NCBI GenBank assembly: GCA_964481705.1
Contig: CAYZUC010000056.1
Coordinates: 1-17,631, forward strand
Source of the DNA: CAYZUC01 sp964481705
GTDB lineage: Bacteria > Bacillota > Clostridia > Lachnospirales > Lachnospiraceae
Direction: 5' to 3'
Length of the DNA: 17,631 nt
Each line of letters begins with the position of its first letter. Within the stretch, counting starts at the first letter, position 1. A program made the position numbers and the translations under genes. Below are positions 1-7,046 of this stretch, piece by piece. The notes below the pieces were generated by a model, which was not told where the DNA came from, ran no database searches, and worked only from the letters and a program-made list of their open reading frames with translations.

Positions 1-153
1 TACTGCCTGTCCTGCGTAAGACGGATCTGTGAGCACTTCCAGGTAACCTGCCATTGAAGTATTGAATACAATTTCGCTGATAATTTCCTTGTCAGCACCA
101 ATGTGTGTTCCTGTAAATACAGTTCCATCTTCCAAAATTAAAAATGCTTTCAT
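1..153 (-). CDS. carA: Carbamoyl-phosphate synthase small subunit, N-terminal fragment
   Basis: This is the first 51 codons of a gene that continues past the left edge. The family is the glutaminase subunit of carbamoyl-phosphate synthase, which releases ammonia from glutamine for the large subunit CarB and feeds pyrimidine and arginine synthesis. The fragment begins MKAFLILEDGTVFTG and contains NTSMAGYLEVLTDPSYAGQ, the strongly conserved N-terminal signature of CarA. The catalytic glutaminase domain lies outside the window. The ATG at 151-153 is preceded by AGGTGG three bases upstream and by GGAAGGA further up, so the start is well placed. The gene has its own promoter in the 153-base gap after purL. 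The mRNA leader is only about 40 bases, which leaves no room for a PyrR-type attenuator. Confidence 0.9.
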   Translation of the reverse strand, partial: MKAFLILEDGTVFTGTHIGADKEIISEIVFNTSMAGYLEVLTDPSYAGQAV

Positions 154-197
154 AATCCACCTGTAATCCTTCCTGTCCTTTTATCTTAAATCGTTCT

Positions 198-226
198 ATT
201 ATACCATATTCAAACATTTTGAACAA
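198..226 (-). promoter_or_regulatory. Promoter of carA
   Basis: Read on the minus strand, a -35 hexamer TTGTTC (226-221) is followed by a 17-base spacer and a perfect -10 TATAAT (203-198). The transcript should start near 191, about 40 bases before the carA ATG. The -10 and spacing are consensus for sigma-A; the -35 matches at four of six bases. A perfect inverted repeat sits across the -35 and spacer (209-223). Confidence 0.7.
209..223. promoter_or_regulatory. Candidate operator in the carA promoter
   Basis: TTCAAA-CAT-TTTGAA is a perfect 6+6 inverted repeat with a 3-base centre. It overlaps the -35 element and the spacer of the carA promoter. A dimeric repressor bound here would block RNA polymerase. 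The 15-base AT-rich palindrome could arise by chance in this composition, and the protein that might bind it is not identifiable here. Confidence 0.35.
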
Positions 227-263
227 TGCTTAGTCCATAGGAAATTTTGCTGATTTTCTTCCC

Positions 264-293
264 ATAAAAGGAGCACCCATTGGCAGGTGCTCC
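264..293 (-). terminator. Rho-independent terminator of purL
   Basis: Downstream of the purL stop, an 8-bp perfect stem (GGAGCACC / GGTGCTCC) with an 8-base loop is followed on the minus strand by TTTTAT. The U-tract is short but the stem is GC-rich. It separates purL from the carA promoter. Confidence 0.7.
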
Positions 294-306
294 AAAAATA
301 TCGTTA

Positions 307-3300
307 CTATTTAAAATACTTCACACCAGATTCAAATATCTTGATATCCTGTTCTCCATAAATATTAATGGCAACTGCCTTATCTCTTCGCTCACTATGA
401 GCCATTTTACCAAGACATCTTCCATCAGGAGAAGTAATTCCCTCAATAGACATATAGGAACCGTTGATGTTCCATTCTTCATCCATAGAGATATTACCAT
501 TGAAATCGCAGTACTGTGTAGCTACCTGACCATTTGCAAACAGCTTGTCAATCCATTCCTTGGATGCAACAAAACGTCCCTCTCCATGAGAGGCCGGATT
601 TACATAGGTCTTTCCAAGTTCTGCAAGCTGAAGCCAAGGGGACTTGTTGGTAACCACCTTTGTATAAACCATCTTTGAGATATGACGGTTAATGGTATTA
701 AATGTCAGTGTCGGTGAATCTGCCGTCTGTCCAACAATTTTGCCTTCCGGCACCAGTCCCAGCTTAATGAGAGCCTGAAAACCGTTACAGATTCCAAGAG
801 CCAGTCCATCACGTTCATTTAACAGCTTCATAACTGCTTCTTTTATCTTGGCATTTTGGAAAGCAGTTGCAAAGAATTTTGCTGAGCCATCCGGCTCGTC
901 ACCCGCGGAGAAGCCTCCCGGGAACATAATAATCTGTGCCTTACCAATTGCCTTTTCAAATTCATCTACCGAATCACGAATATCACTTGCAGAAAGATTC
1001 TTAAATACCTTGGTAATCACCTCGGCACCTGCTCTTTCAAATGCTTTCAGGCTGTCATACTCGCAATTTGTTCCCGGAAATACTGGAATAAACACTGTGG
1101 GTTTTGCAACCTTATTCTTACATACATATACCTCTTTGGTATCGTACAGACGTGTCTCGATGGGGTCCTGATTCTTTACTGCCTTTGTTGGGAATACTTT
1201 TTCGAGTTTTCCTGTATAAGCCTTAAGTGCCTCTTCCATGGTAATCTTTTGTCCAGCCACTTCAAAGCAGGCTGAATCGGTCACTTCACCAATCATGGTA
1301 TAAGCTGTCTTCACATCGCCAAGACGATCGGCCTCGATTTCAACAACGAGATTACCAAGATCCGGAGCAAACAACTCTTTTGCATCAAGACTGTCTGACA
1401 CGCAAATACCCATACGATTACCAAATGCCATCTTGGACAAAGCTGCTGCAATACCGCTTCCATCCAGCGCATAAGCAGATTTGACTGCCCCACTTGCGAT
1501 TAGCTTTGCAATCGCTTCGTATAACTCCATAACCTTTTGATAAACCGGAAGATCATATTCATCTTTATCAATAGTAAACTTAATCAGCTTATTTCCAGCC
1601 TTTTTCAATTCCGGAGTAATGATATTCTTATAGCTTGCCACATCCACAGCAAAGGATACCAATGTCGGAGGTACATCTATTTCATTGAAGGTTCCTGACA
1701 TAGAATCTTTACCGCCGATAGAAGGGAGTCCAAATCCAATCTGAGCATCATACGCTCCTAACAATGCTGCAAAAGGCTGACTCCAACGCTTAGCATCCTC
1801 AGACATTCTGCGGAAATACTCCTGAAAAGTAAATCGTATCTTCTTGAAATCTCCGCCGGCTGCCACAATCTTAGCAACGGATTCACATACTGCATAAACA
1901 GAACCATGATATGGACTCCAGGAAGAAAGGTAAGGATCAAATCCATAGCTCATCATGGTAACCGTATCTGTCTTGCCCTTTAACATAGGAAGCTTAGCAA
2001 CCATCGTCTGCGTCTCTGTCATCTGATACTTACCGCCATAAGGCATATAAACGCTGGCCGCTCCAATAGAAGCGTCAAACATTTCGACAAGTCCCTTTTG
2101 TGAGCAGACATTTAAATCACTTAAGGTGTCGATCCATTTCTGTTTAACATCCGTCACCGTAATCTCCTGACGGAAGTAGTTCTCTTTCTCATTTGGAACA
2201 TCTACAGATACATTAGTTTCCTGATGAGCTCCGTTGGTATCAAGGAAGGCACGACTTAAATTAACAATGTCTTTGCCTCTCCAGTTGAGAACAAGTCTTG
2301 GTTCCTTTGTCACAACCGCAACCTCTACTGCCTCAATGTTCTCTTCCGCAGTATAAGCCAGGAATTCCTTAACGTGTGAAGGGTCGACAACTACTGCCAT
2401 TCTCTCCTGAGACTCAGAAATAGCAAGTTCTGTTCCATCAAGACCAGCATACTTTTTGGGAACTTTATCAAGGTCAATCTGAAGGCCATCTGCCAGCTCT
2501 CCAATCGCAACAGAGACTCCGCCGGCACCAAAATCATTACACTTTTTAATTAATTTGCTTACTTCTTCACGACGGAATAATCTCTGAATCTTACGTTCTG
2601 TTGGAGCATTTCCTTTTTGTACTTCAGCTCCACATTCTTCCAACGATTTTGTTGTATGAACCTTGGAGGAACCAGTTGCTCCACCACAGCCATCTCTTCC
2701 GGTCCTGCCACCTAACAGAATAATGATATCTCCCGGATCGGAATTCTCACGAATGACATTTTTTCGAGGAGCAGCACCCATAACGGCTCCAATTTCCATC
2801 CTTTTAGCCACATAATTTGGATGGTATATTTCTTTTACCAAGCCGGTTGCAAGACCGATCTGATTACCATAGGAAGAATAACCATGCGCAGCACCACGAA
2901 CAAGCTTCTTCTGAGACAATTTACCCTTTAATGTCTCAGAGCTTGGAACCGTAGGATCTGCAGCGCCGGTTACACGCATAGCCTGATATACATAAGCACG
3001 TCCGGAAAGCGGGTCACGAATCGCCCCACCAAGGCAGGTTGCTGCACCACCAAAAGGTTCGATTTCAGTTGGGTGGTTGTGTGTCTCATTCTTGAAGCAT
3101 ACCAGCCATTCTTCTGTCTTACAGCTTCCATCCTCTTCTTCGATTTCAACTGGAACCACAATGGAACAAGCATTAATCTCATCGGATTTCTCCATATCTT
3201 CCAATTTTCCATCTTTTTTCAGCTTACGCATAGCCATAAGAGCAAGATCCATCAGACATATGAACTTGTCTCCACCCTTTTCTGATACACGGTTTCCAAA

Positions 3301-4086
3301 TACTTCATCTCGTGTCTTACAATAATTCTCATATGCCTGCGCAATTGGTTTCTTGTAGAATCCATCATCAAAGGTAACATTTTTAAGCTCCGTTGAAAAT
3401 GTTGTATGACGACAGTGATCCGACCAATACGTATCCAATACACGAATCTCCGTCATAGATGGATCACGCTTCTCTTCTCCCGCAAAGTAGTTCTGAATAT
3501 GGAGGAAATCCTTGAACGTCATAGCCAGTCCTAAAGAATCATATAATTCGCGTAATTCTGCTTCACCCATACAAGCAAATCCATTAAATACAATTACATC
3601 TGCAGGCTCTTTAAAATGATCCGCCAAAGTCTCCGGCTTAGGTTTATTCGTCTCACGAGAGTCTACCGGATTGATGCAGTAATTCTTAATCTTCTCAATC
3701 TCTTCCTCATTCAGATCACCGGTCAGGCAGTAAGTTACCGCTGTCTTTATGATCGGCTCCTCGTCCTCTTTTATAAATTTCACACATTGGATTGCAGAAT
3801 CAGCTCTCTGGTCAAATTGACCCGGAAGAGATTCTACCGAAAAAACGATATCTCCATCTTTCTTATCAAAATCCTCGCGGTATAAAACATCAACTGGTGG
3901 TTCTGAAAATACCGTGATACAGGCTTTCTCAAACACTTCGTCTGAAACATTCTCAACGTCATAACGGATCAGTTCTCGAACTTGTTTCATGCCCTGAATC
4001 CCAAGATACCCCTTAATCTCCTCCTGCAGTTCTTTTGCCTTTACAGCAAAATCTGCCTTCTTTTCCACATAAATCCGCTTTACCAT
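307..4086 (-). CDS. purL: Phosphoribosylformylglycinamidine synthase (FGAM synthase), single-chain type
   Basis: Converts FGAR, glutamine and ATP to FGAM, the fourth step of purine synthesis, in the cytoplasm. At 1,259 residues it is the long fused form, with synthase and glutaminase in one chain, rather than the separate PurS/PurL/PurQ of Bacillus. The synthase half shows ETHNHPTEIEPFGGAATCLGG and SDHCRHTTF, typical of the ATP-binding FGAM synthase core. The C-terminal glutaminase shows FPGGFSAGDE, the nucleophile in GICNGFQ (Cys near residue 1100) and the His-Glu pair in AHSER (near 1230 and 1232), so the triad is complete. An upstream ATG at 4111-4113 is in frame, but the ATG at 4084-4086 is preceded by AAAGGAGAG at ideal spacing and is chosen as the start. 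It has its own promoter and terminator and appears monocistronic. Confidence 0.96.
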   Translation of the reverse strand: MVKRIYVEKKADFAVKAKELQEEIKGYLGIQGMKQVRELIRYDVENVSDEVFEKACITVFSEPPVDVLYREDFDKKDGDIVFSVESLPGQFDQRADSAIQCVKFIKEDEEPIIKTAVTYCLTGDLNEEEIEKIKNYCINPVDSRETNKPKPETLADHFKEPADVIVFNGFACMGEAELRELYDSLGLAMTFKDFLHIQNYFAGEEKRDPSMTEIRVLDTYWSDHCRHTTFSTELKNVTFDDGFYKKPIAQAYENYCKTRDEVFGNRVSEKGGDKFICLMDLALMAMRKLKKDGKLEDMEKSDEINACSIVVPVEIEEEDGSCKTEEWLVCFKNETHNHPTEIEPFGGAATCLGGAIRDPLSGRAYVYQAMRVTGAADPTVPSSETLKGKLSQKKLVRGAAHGYSSYGNQIGLATGLVKEIYHPNYVAKRMEIGAVMGAAPRKNVIRENSDPGDIIILLGGRTGRDGCGGATGSSKVHTTKSLEECGAEVQKGNAPTERKIQRLFRREEVSKLIKKCNDFGAGGVSVAIGELADGLQIDLDKVPKKYAGLDGTELAISESQERMAVVVDPSHVKEFLAYTAEENIEAVEVAVVTKEPRLVLNWRGKDIVNLSRAFLDTNGAHQETNVSVDVPNEKENYFRQEITVTDVKQKWIDTLSDLNVCSQKGLVEMFDASIGAASVYMPYGGKYQMTETQTMVAKLPMLKGKTDTVTMMSYGFDPYLSSWSPYHGSVYAVCESVAKIVAAGGDFKKIRFTFQEYFRRMSEDAKRWSQPFAALLGAYDAQIGFGLPSIGGKDSMSGTFNEIDVPPTLVSFAVDVASYKNIITPELKKAGNKLIKFTIDKDEYDLPVYQKVMELYEAIAKLIASGAVKSAYALDGSGIAAALSKMAFGNRMGICVSDSLDAKELFAPDLGNLVVEIEADRLGDVKTAYTMIGEVTDSACFEVAGQKITMEEALKAYTGKLEKVFPTKAVKNQDPIETRLYDTKEVYVCKNKVAKPTVFIPVFPGTNCEYDSLKAFERAGAEVITKVFKNLSASDIRDSVDEFEKAIGKAQIIMFPGGFSAGDEPDGSAKFFATAFQNAKIKEAVMKLLNERDGLALGICNGFQALIKLGLVPEGKIVGQTADSPTLTFNTINRHISKMVYTKVVTNKSPWLQLAELGKTYVNPASHGEGRFVASKEWIDKLFANGQVATQYCDFNGNISMDEEWNINGSYMSIEGITSPDGRCLGKMAHSERRDKAVAINIYGEQDIKIFESGVKYFK

Positions 4087-4151
4087 GTGTTCTCTCCTTT
4101 GGTCATATTGCATTATTCACGATTTTTTAACTGCAATTTTGTTACTTTTAT

Positions 4152-4181
4152 ATAATACCCCATATCATGAAGGTTTTACAA
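4152..4181 (-). promoter_or_regulatory. Promoter of purL
   Basis: On the minus strand, TTGTAA (4181-4176), an 18-base spacer and TATTAT (4157-4152). Transcription would begin near 4146, giving a leader of about 60 bases. That is too short for a purine riboswitch aptamer plus expression platform, and no aptamer core is visible. Confidence 0.55.
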
Positions 4182-4265
4182 CCCCTAAATACACGATATT
4201 GTGGTAATTTTTCCACCTGTACATTTTTCCCGAAAATCCTCATGTTTTCTGGTTAGAAATGCCCC

Positions 4266-4294
4266 TTGACACTATGACAACCGTGTCATATTAT
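4266..4294 (+). promoter_or_regulatory. Promoter of the TetR-family gene
   Basis: Perfect -35 TTGACA (4266-4271), exactly 17 bases of spacer, then -10 TATTAT (4289-4294). This is the strongest sigma-A match in the window. Transcription should start near 4301, 46 bases before the chosen start codon. It is divergent from the purL promoter, with about 85 bases between the two -35 elements. Confidence 0.85.
4273..4290. promoter_or_regulatory. Probable TetR operator (autoregulatory)
   Basis: TATGACA-accg-TGTCATA is a perfect 7+7 inverted repeat with a 4-base centre. It fills the spacer between -35 and -10 of the regulator's own promoter and overlaps the -10 by two bases. This is the classical place for a TetR-family dimer to repress its own gene. 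An extra half-site TGTCATA recurs at 4319-4325 in the leader. The binding is inferred from position and symmetry only. Confidence 0.7.
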
Positions 4295-4346
4295 GGAAGC
4301 ACACATAATTTACTTATATGTCATATTAATAGAAATGAGGACAGAC

Positions 4347-4943
4347 ATGGGAGAAAAATCGATACAGAAAAAACGTTTCATATTAGAAACAGCAAAACAA
4401 ATCTTCATGGACAAAGGATATAAAAACGTTACCATGAAGGATATTGTAGAAGCCTGTGATATCAGCCGTGGAGGTCTTTACTTATACTTCGAAAGCACAA
4501 AAGACATCTTTCTGGAGGTTTTAAAGATGGAATCCGAGGATACCGACGACACCTTTGCTGATTCCATCAAGGAAGATTCTTCTATCACCGATATTCTGGG
4601 TTTGTTCCTGAAGGAGCAGAAAAAGGAAATCCTCCGCAAAAAGAATACCCTGGCAGTTGCAACCTATGAATTCTTCTTTGAAAACAAAGTATCCAAGAAG
4701 GAGAATCTCCTGCGTCATACCTTTGAAAAGGCTGTCAAGGTCTTAGCTGAACTGATTGGCGCCGGTGTGGAAAACGGAGAATTATATTGCGAGGACCCTA
4801 CTGCAGCCGCACGTAATATTATGTTCCTTTTGGAAGGTCTAAAGGTTTCCGCTCAAACGATTGGCATCTCAGAGGAAGCTGTTGACCAACAGCTCTTATA
4901 TATCATGGCCGGACTCATTATCGACGAAGAAGAAAGTGAGTAA
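4347..4943 (+). CDS. TetR/AcrR-family transcriptional regulator
   Basis: A 198-residue one-component regulator. The N-terminal TetR helix-turn-helix is clear at about residues 7-55: ILETAKQIFMDKGYKNVTM, then IVEACDISRGGLYLYFESTKDIF. The remaining C-terminal part is a helical ligand/dimer domain with no recognisable ligand signature. The start at 4347 is chosen because GAGGA lies just upstream. An earlier in-frame ATG at 4293 overlaps the -10 box and cannot be transcribed from this promoter. The gene stands alone, followed by a terminator, with purL divergent and hflC convergent. No efflux pump is adjacent, so targets beyond its own promoter must lie elsewhere. Confidence 0.92.
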   Translation: MGEKSIQKKRFILETAKQIFMDKGYKNVTMKDIVEACDISRGGLYLYFESTKDIFLEVLKMESEDTDDTFADSIKEDSSITDILGLFLKEQKKEILRKKNTLAVATYEFFFENKVSKKENLLRHTFEKAVKVLAELIGAGVENGELYCEDPTAAARNIMFLLEGLKVSAQTIGISEEAVDQQLLYIMAGLIIDEEESE

Positions 4944-4969
4944 CAATAGAATTATAATACAAGAAATAA

Positions 4970-5015
4970 AAACTTCCCGAACATCGAGTACGCAATGTCC
5001 GGGAAGTTTCTTTTT
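4970..5015. terminator. Bidirectional terminator between the tetR-like gene and hflC
   Basis: AAACTTCCCGAACAT pairs with ATGTCCGGGAAGTTT (4995-5009) with one A-C mismatch, giving a 15-pair stem and a 10-base loop. On the plus strand it runs into TTTCTTTTT. On the minus strand it runs into TTTTTATTTC. It therefore serves both convergent units. The hflC stop codon (5014-5016) lies at the edge of the T-tract. Confidence 0.85.
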
Positions 5016-6042
5016 AGTTTGTTCCGTTAAATACTCTGGCAAGTGGTGAATCTGCCGGTATAATTAAGGTTTTATTGTCGCCCTTCATACTTGCTTTTGC
5101 TGCATCCAGACTTCTTACAAAGCTATAGAAATCGCTCTTATTCTCATCGGAGTATGCATCCGATAAAATCTTCATATACTCTGCTTCACCCTCTGCAATC
5201 AGTTGCTCAGCTGTTGCTTCTGCTTCTGATTTCATGATGGAAACCTCTTTGTTCGTCGTATTTTGAATCATCTGTGCCTGTGACTGACCTTCTGCAGTAT
5301 ACTGCGCCGCAATATTCTCACGTTCGGATATCATGCGATTGTATACTGCCTGTTTATTATCATCCGGAAGATCCAGTTTCTTTACTTCTACTGTCTTAAT
5401 CTCAATTCCGTACTGGTCACATACGTCGCCTAGGTGTTCCATGATCTCCTGAGTTAATGATTTGATTTCTACTGTTTCTGTTTTGGATACGGCATTACCT
5501 TCTTCATCCAAAACTAAGTCATTGGAACTGACAGAGGTCTCATCTGCTTCCACAGTTACTGTCATCTTACCGTCACGGCTTCGGATTACTTCATCCTGAG
5601 TCATATTGGAAATTGTATTTTTTGTGGCATTGTATACAACCGTATCGATTCTGTTTTCCGCATTAGCAATAGAATAGCTCAATGTCTGAGCAAACTTCAA
5701 AGGATCTGTGACACGCCAGATGACATAGCTGTCAACAATCATTGACTTCTTATCTGAGGTGATGACATCTGATGCCGGAAGATCATATAGCAAGACCTCC
5801 TTAGGAATTGTATCTACCGATTCCATAAGGGGAATCTTATAGGAAAGACCCGGTTCGGTAATAACTCTTTGTACCTTACCAAATTGACGTACCAGCTTAT
5901 ATTCATTTGCCTTTGTTACCACCAAACATGATAAAGCAATCCAAAGAACAAGAACTATCACGATCCATATTGGGAATTTAAAGCCTTTCTTCTTCTCGTG
6001 TACCGATTCGAAGGGACTTCCATCTGATTTAAACTGTTCCAT
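5014..6042 (-). CDS. hflC: HflC-like SPFH/band 7 membrane protein
   Basis: 342 residues. HflC pairs with HflK to form a large membrane-anchored SPFH cage that surrounds and modulates the FtsH AAA protease. Visible parts: a short cytoplasmic N-terminus, one membrane anchor (about 21-44, FPIWIVIVLVLWIALSCLVV), an SPFH core beginning NEYKLVRQFGKVQRVITEPGLSYKIP, then a charged helical stretch (EGQSQAQMIQ, SEAEATAEQLIAEGEAEY) typical of the HflC coiled coil. Its ATG overlaps the hflK TAA by one base (TAATG), and GAGGAGGAG lies eight bases upstream, so the two are translationally coupled. An insertion of about 40 residues rich in Glu/Asp/Val/Thr (around 155-190) precedes the conserved SLTQEIMEHLGDVCDQYGIEI segment. 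It ends at the shared terminator. Confidence 0.9.
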   Translation of the reverse strand: MEQFKSDGSPFESVHEKKKGFKFPIWIVIVLVLWIALSCLVVTKANEYKLVRQFGKVQRVITEPGLSYKIPLMESVDTIPKEVLLYDLPASDVITSDKKSMIVDSYVIWRVTDPLKFAQTLSYSIANAENRIDTVVYNATKNTISNMTQDEVIRSRDGKMTVTVEADETSVSSNDLVLDEEGNAVSKTETVEIKSLTQEIMEHLGDVCDQYGIEIKTVEVKKLDLPDDNKQAVYNRMISERENIAAQYTAEGQSQAQMIQNTTNKEVSIMKSEAEATAEQLIAEGEAEYMKILSDAYSDENKSDFYSFVRSLDAAKASMKGDNKTLIIPADSPLARVFNGTN

Positions 6043-7046
6043 TATCTATTCTCCTCCTCATCTGTGTTATCTGTTTCCTGACTCTTTTCATCTGAGGATT
6101 GTGAGTCTGTACCTGTACTGCTGTCAAAACCATCAAGCGGTAAAAATTCTGTCATAGTAGTCGTCGTTCCATCAGCCCCCTGAATGATAACTTTCATATC
6201 AGGAAGAATCTCTTCCATAGCCTCGTAAAACATACGCTGTTTTGTAATCTGAGGATACTTCACATACTCATCATACATGGAATTGAATCGCGCCACCTGA
6301 CCGGTTGCTTCATTGATACGATTCTGCTTGGTTGCCTGTGCATCCTGAACAATCTTATCTGCTTCTGCCTTTGCCTTAGGAATCTGTTCATTCCGATATT
6401 TATTAGCATTATTCAGAGCCGTCTCCTTGCCCTGTTTTGCAGTCTCTACCGTCTTAAATGCGGAGCTTACTTCCTCTGTAGGCGGCTCTGCATCCTGAAT
6501 GGTAATGTTTACAAGCTGAATACCAATATCGTAGGTCTCCAGCTTACGCATAATCATTTCCTTAATATTGGACTGAATCTCATTTTTTCCGGTAGTCAGC
6601 ACAGAATCAACTGTATAAGAGCCAACTGTGGTACGAATACAGTTCTGGGCTATATTATTCAGTATCAGTACCGGATCCTCCGATGCATATACTGCTTTTA
6701 CCGGTTCCGAAATCCGGTACTCCACATAGAAATCCACATGAATAAAGTTGTAATCTCCTGTAATCATCATAGCAGCATCGCCGTCGTTCTCAGAATTATA
6801 GCCAATCGGCATACCCTGAATAGTTGTATTTACCTTTTGAACCGTCTGAACAAAGGGGATCTTAAAGTGCAGACCCGGCTCCGTAACAGCATGTGGCTGT
6901 CCTAATGTACATACAACTGCCTGTTCTTCTTCCTTAATCGTATACCAGGAAGAGAAAAATACGATCAATACCAGTATTACACAAACAATTACCTTGACTA
7001 CTGTCTTTGCAGTAGTCAAGGCCTTTTCACTTTTTTCTCTAAACAT
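6042..7046 (-). CDS. hflK: HflK-like SPFH/band 7 membrane protein
   Basis: 334 residues. Partner of HflC in the FtsH-associated SPFH complex at the cytoplasmic membrane. It has one membrane anchor near residues 14-33, then the SPFH core (EEEQAVVCTLGQPHAVTEPGLHFKIP), and YDIGIQLVNITIQDAEPPTEEVSSAF, a segment diagnostic of HflK. A coiled coil follows (AKAEADKIVQDAQATKQNRINEATGQ) and then an acidic, Ser/Asp/Glu-rich tail that probably is disordered. The ATG (7044-7046) lies inside the last codons of the upstream GGDEF-EAL gene with an 8-base overlap, and GGAGAGG is nine bases upstream. A strong hairpin is embedded at codons 9-19. Confidence 0.9.
   Translation of the reverse strand: MFREKSEKALTTAKTVVKVIVCVILVLIVFFSSWYTIKEEEQAVVCTLGQPHAVTEPGLHFKIPFVQTVQKVNTTIQGMPIGYNSENDGDAAMMITGDYNFIHVDFYVEYRISEPVKAVYASEDPVLILNNIAQNCIRTTVGSYTVDSVLTTGKNEIQSNIKEMIMRKLETYDIGIQLVNITIQDAEPPTEEVSSAFKTVETAKQGKETALNNANKYRNEQIPKAKAEADKIVQDAQATKQNRINEATGQVARFNSMYDEYVKYPQITKQRMFYEAMEEILPDMKVIIQGADGTTTTMTEFLPLDGFDSSTGTDSQSSDEKSQETDNTDEEENR
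6992..7021 (-). other. Perfect 12-bp hairpin inside the 5' end of hflK
   Basis: CCTTGACTACTG and CAGTAGTCAAGG form an uninterrupted 12-bp inverted repeat with a 6-base loop, at +26 to +55 from the hflK start. No T-tract follows on either strand, so it does not look like an intrinsic terminator. It encodes ALTTAKTVVKV, a run whose codons could easily be changed without forming the stem. It may act as a translational or mRNA-stability element at the GGDEF-EAL/hflK junction. Confidence 0.6.

Noticed and set aside
4087..4113. Nine-codon extension of purL
   Set aside because: The Shine-Dalgarno sequence for the ATG at 4084-4086 lies within this stretch, which favours the downstream start.
4087..4265. 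Purine riboswitch upstream of purL
   Set aside because: The predicted leader is only about 60 bases and no purine aptamer core or paired terminator/antiterminator is visible.
4293..4346. Earlier in-frame ATG for the TetR-family gene
   Set aside because: The ATG overlaps the -10 box (4289-4294), so it would not be in the transcript; 4347 has a proper ribosome site.
6992..7021. Intrinsic terminator between the EAL gene and hflK
   Set aside because: The stem is perfect, but no T-tract follows on either strand and it lies inside hflK, so termination is unlikely.
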